DNA of 6,787 nt, from the NCBI GenBank assembly GCA_903913355.1, contig CAIWKU010000462.1, forward strand, positions 1-6,787, in the 5' to 3' direction. Shown here in pieces: positions 6,368-6,787 of the stretch (position 1 is its first letter; every line of letters begins with the position of its first letter). The notes under the pieces were generated by a model. The model was not told the origin of the DNA and did not search any database. It was given only the letters and a program-made list of their open reading frames with translations. Origin of the DNA: an uncultured Bacteroidota bacterium (GTDB lineage: Bacteria > Bacteroidota > Bacteroidia > Chitinophagales > Chitinophagaceae). Position numbers and translations under genes: made by a program.

Positions 6368-6787
6368 ATGAATTATATGCAAAAGATCATTCAAATTGTT
6401 TTCATCGCTTCAGCTGTTACGCTCGCTTCTTGCGGAGCCAAAACTGAAAACGGTAATACAGCCGTTACTGAAAAGAAAGCGAAACTGGAAGAGTTGAAAA
6501 AACAACAGGTAACAATTGTAACCCAAATCAGTGCGCTCGAAAAAGAAATTGCCAAACTGGATCCCGCTTCTGCCAAAGAAGAAAAAGCCAAACTGGTAAC
6601 TATTCAGCCAATAGCGCCTGAAACATTTACACACTATATCGATCTGCAGGGAAAAGTAGAATCTGAGAATATATCTTATGTTACCCCACGTGGGGCCGGT
6701 GGTCAGGTAAAAGAATTGTTTGTAAAACGTGGCGATAATGTTTTAAAAGGACAATTATTATTGAAACTCGATGACGCCATCGCCAGA
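6368..6787 (+). CDS. RND/HlyD-type efflux periplasmic adaptor lipoprotein, partial (3' end outside window)
   Basis: From the ATG at 6368 there are 140 open codons up to the right edge; an in-frame ATG three codons later is an alternative start. Residues 1-21 form a lipoprotein signal with lipobox LASC, making C22 the lipidated cysteine, so the protein should be anchored by its N-terminus on the periplasmic side. Residues about 35-66 are a predicted coiled coil (KKAKLEELKKQQ, ISALEKEIAKLD) followed by a KEEKAKLV linker. From about 84 comes the first half of the barrel-sandwich (lipoyl-like) domain, with HYIDLQGKVES and GGQVKELFVKRGDNVLKGQLLLKLDD. The rest of the hairpin, second lipoyl half and membrane-proximal domains lie outside. 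Adaptors of this type bridge an RND pump to a TolC channel, here encoded 18 nt upstream. An RND transporter gene is expected downstream but is not seen. Confidence 0.92.
   Translation, partial: MNYMQKIIQIVFIASAVTLASCGAKTENGNTAVTEKKAKLEELKKQQVTIVTQISALEKEIAKLDPASAKEEKAKLVTIQPIAPETFTHYIDLQGKVESENISYVTPRGAGGQVKELFVKRGDNVLKGQLLLKLDDAIAR

Noticed and set aside
6391..6634. Two overlapping minus-strand open frames near the right end
   Set aside because: Both are antisense to the adaptor coding sequence; their low-complexity S/F-rich products reflect the K/E/A-rich coiled coil on the other strand.

Overview
The window looks like chromosomal DNA from a Bacteroidota bacterium, probably close to the Chitinophagaceae. 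The reasons are indirect. It is AT-rich, genes lack clear Shine-Dalgarno sequences, and several upstream regions carry near-matches to the Bacteroidota -7 box TAnnTTTG. It also holds families typical of the phylum: a CarboxypepD_reg-like/DUF5686 protein, and a lipoprotein RND adaptor with a coiled coil ahead of its barrel. No RNA genes, insertion sequences, CRISPR arrays or phage genes were seen.

Left part (1-4160, all minus strand, listed in transcription order from right to left). A DUF502 membrane protein (3495-4160) is followed by phosphoserine aminotransferase serC (2335-3405, most likely starting at the internal ATG) and a TetR-family regulator (1670-2263). Then comes a tight run: a PgpA-like lipid phosphate phosphatase (1141-1599), a GtrA-family four-helix membrane protein (767-1144), and a CarboxypepD_reg-like/DUF5686 exported protein that runs off the left edge (1-767). 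The last three overlap by 4 nt (ATGA) and 1 nt (TAATG), so they are almost certainly co-transcribed and translationally coupled. Together they span inner-membrane lipid chemistry, a possible lipid flippase and an envelope protein.

Middle (4161-4385) is a divergent intergenic region. It holds two clean inverted repeats: a 9-bp one with a C7-containing loop (4242-4269) and an 8-bp one (4328-4355) sitting just upstream of a -7-like box.

Right part (4386-6787, plus strand) is a drug-efflux type operon. A second TetR regulator overlaps a TolC-family outer membrane channel by 4 nt (ATGA), and 18 nt later comes a lipoprotein periplasmic adaptor of the RND/HlyD type, cut by the right edge. An RND inner-membrane pump gene is expected just outside. 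The regulator probably represses its own operon through the 4328-4355 repeat.

Most of the window is ordinary housekeeping and efflux content. The points worth a second look are the two intergenic palindromes, the PgpA-like protein whose N-terminal motif departs from the usual PGT form, and the pgpA-like/gtrA-like/DUF5686 coupled cassette.
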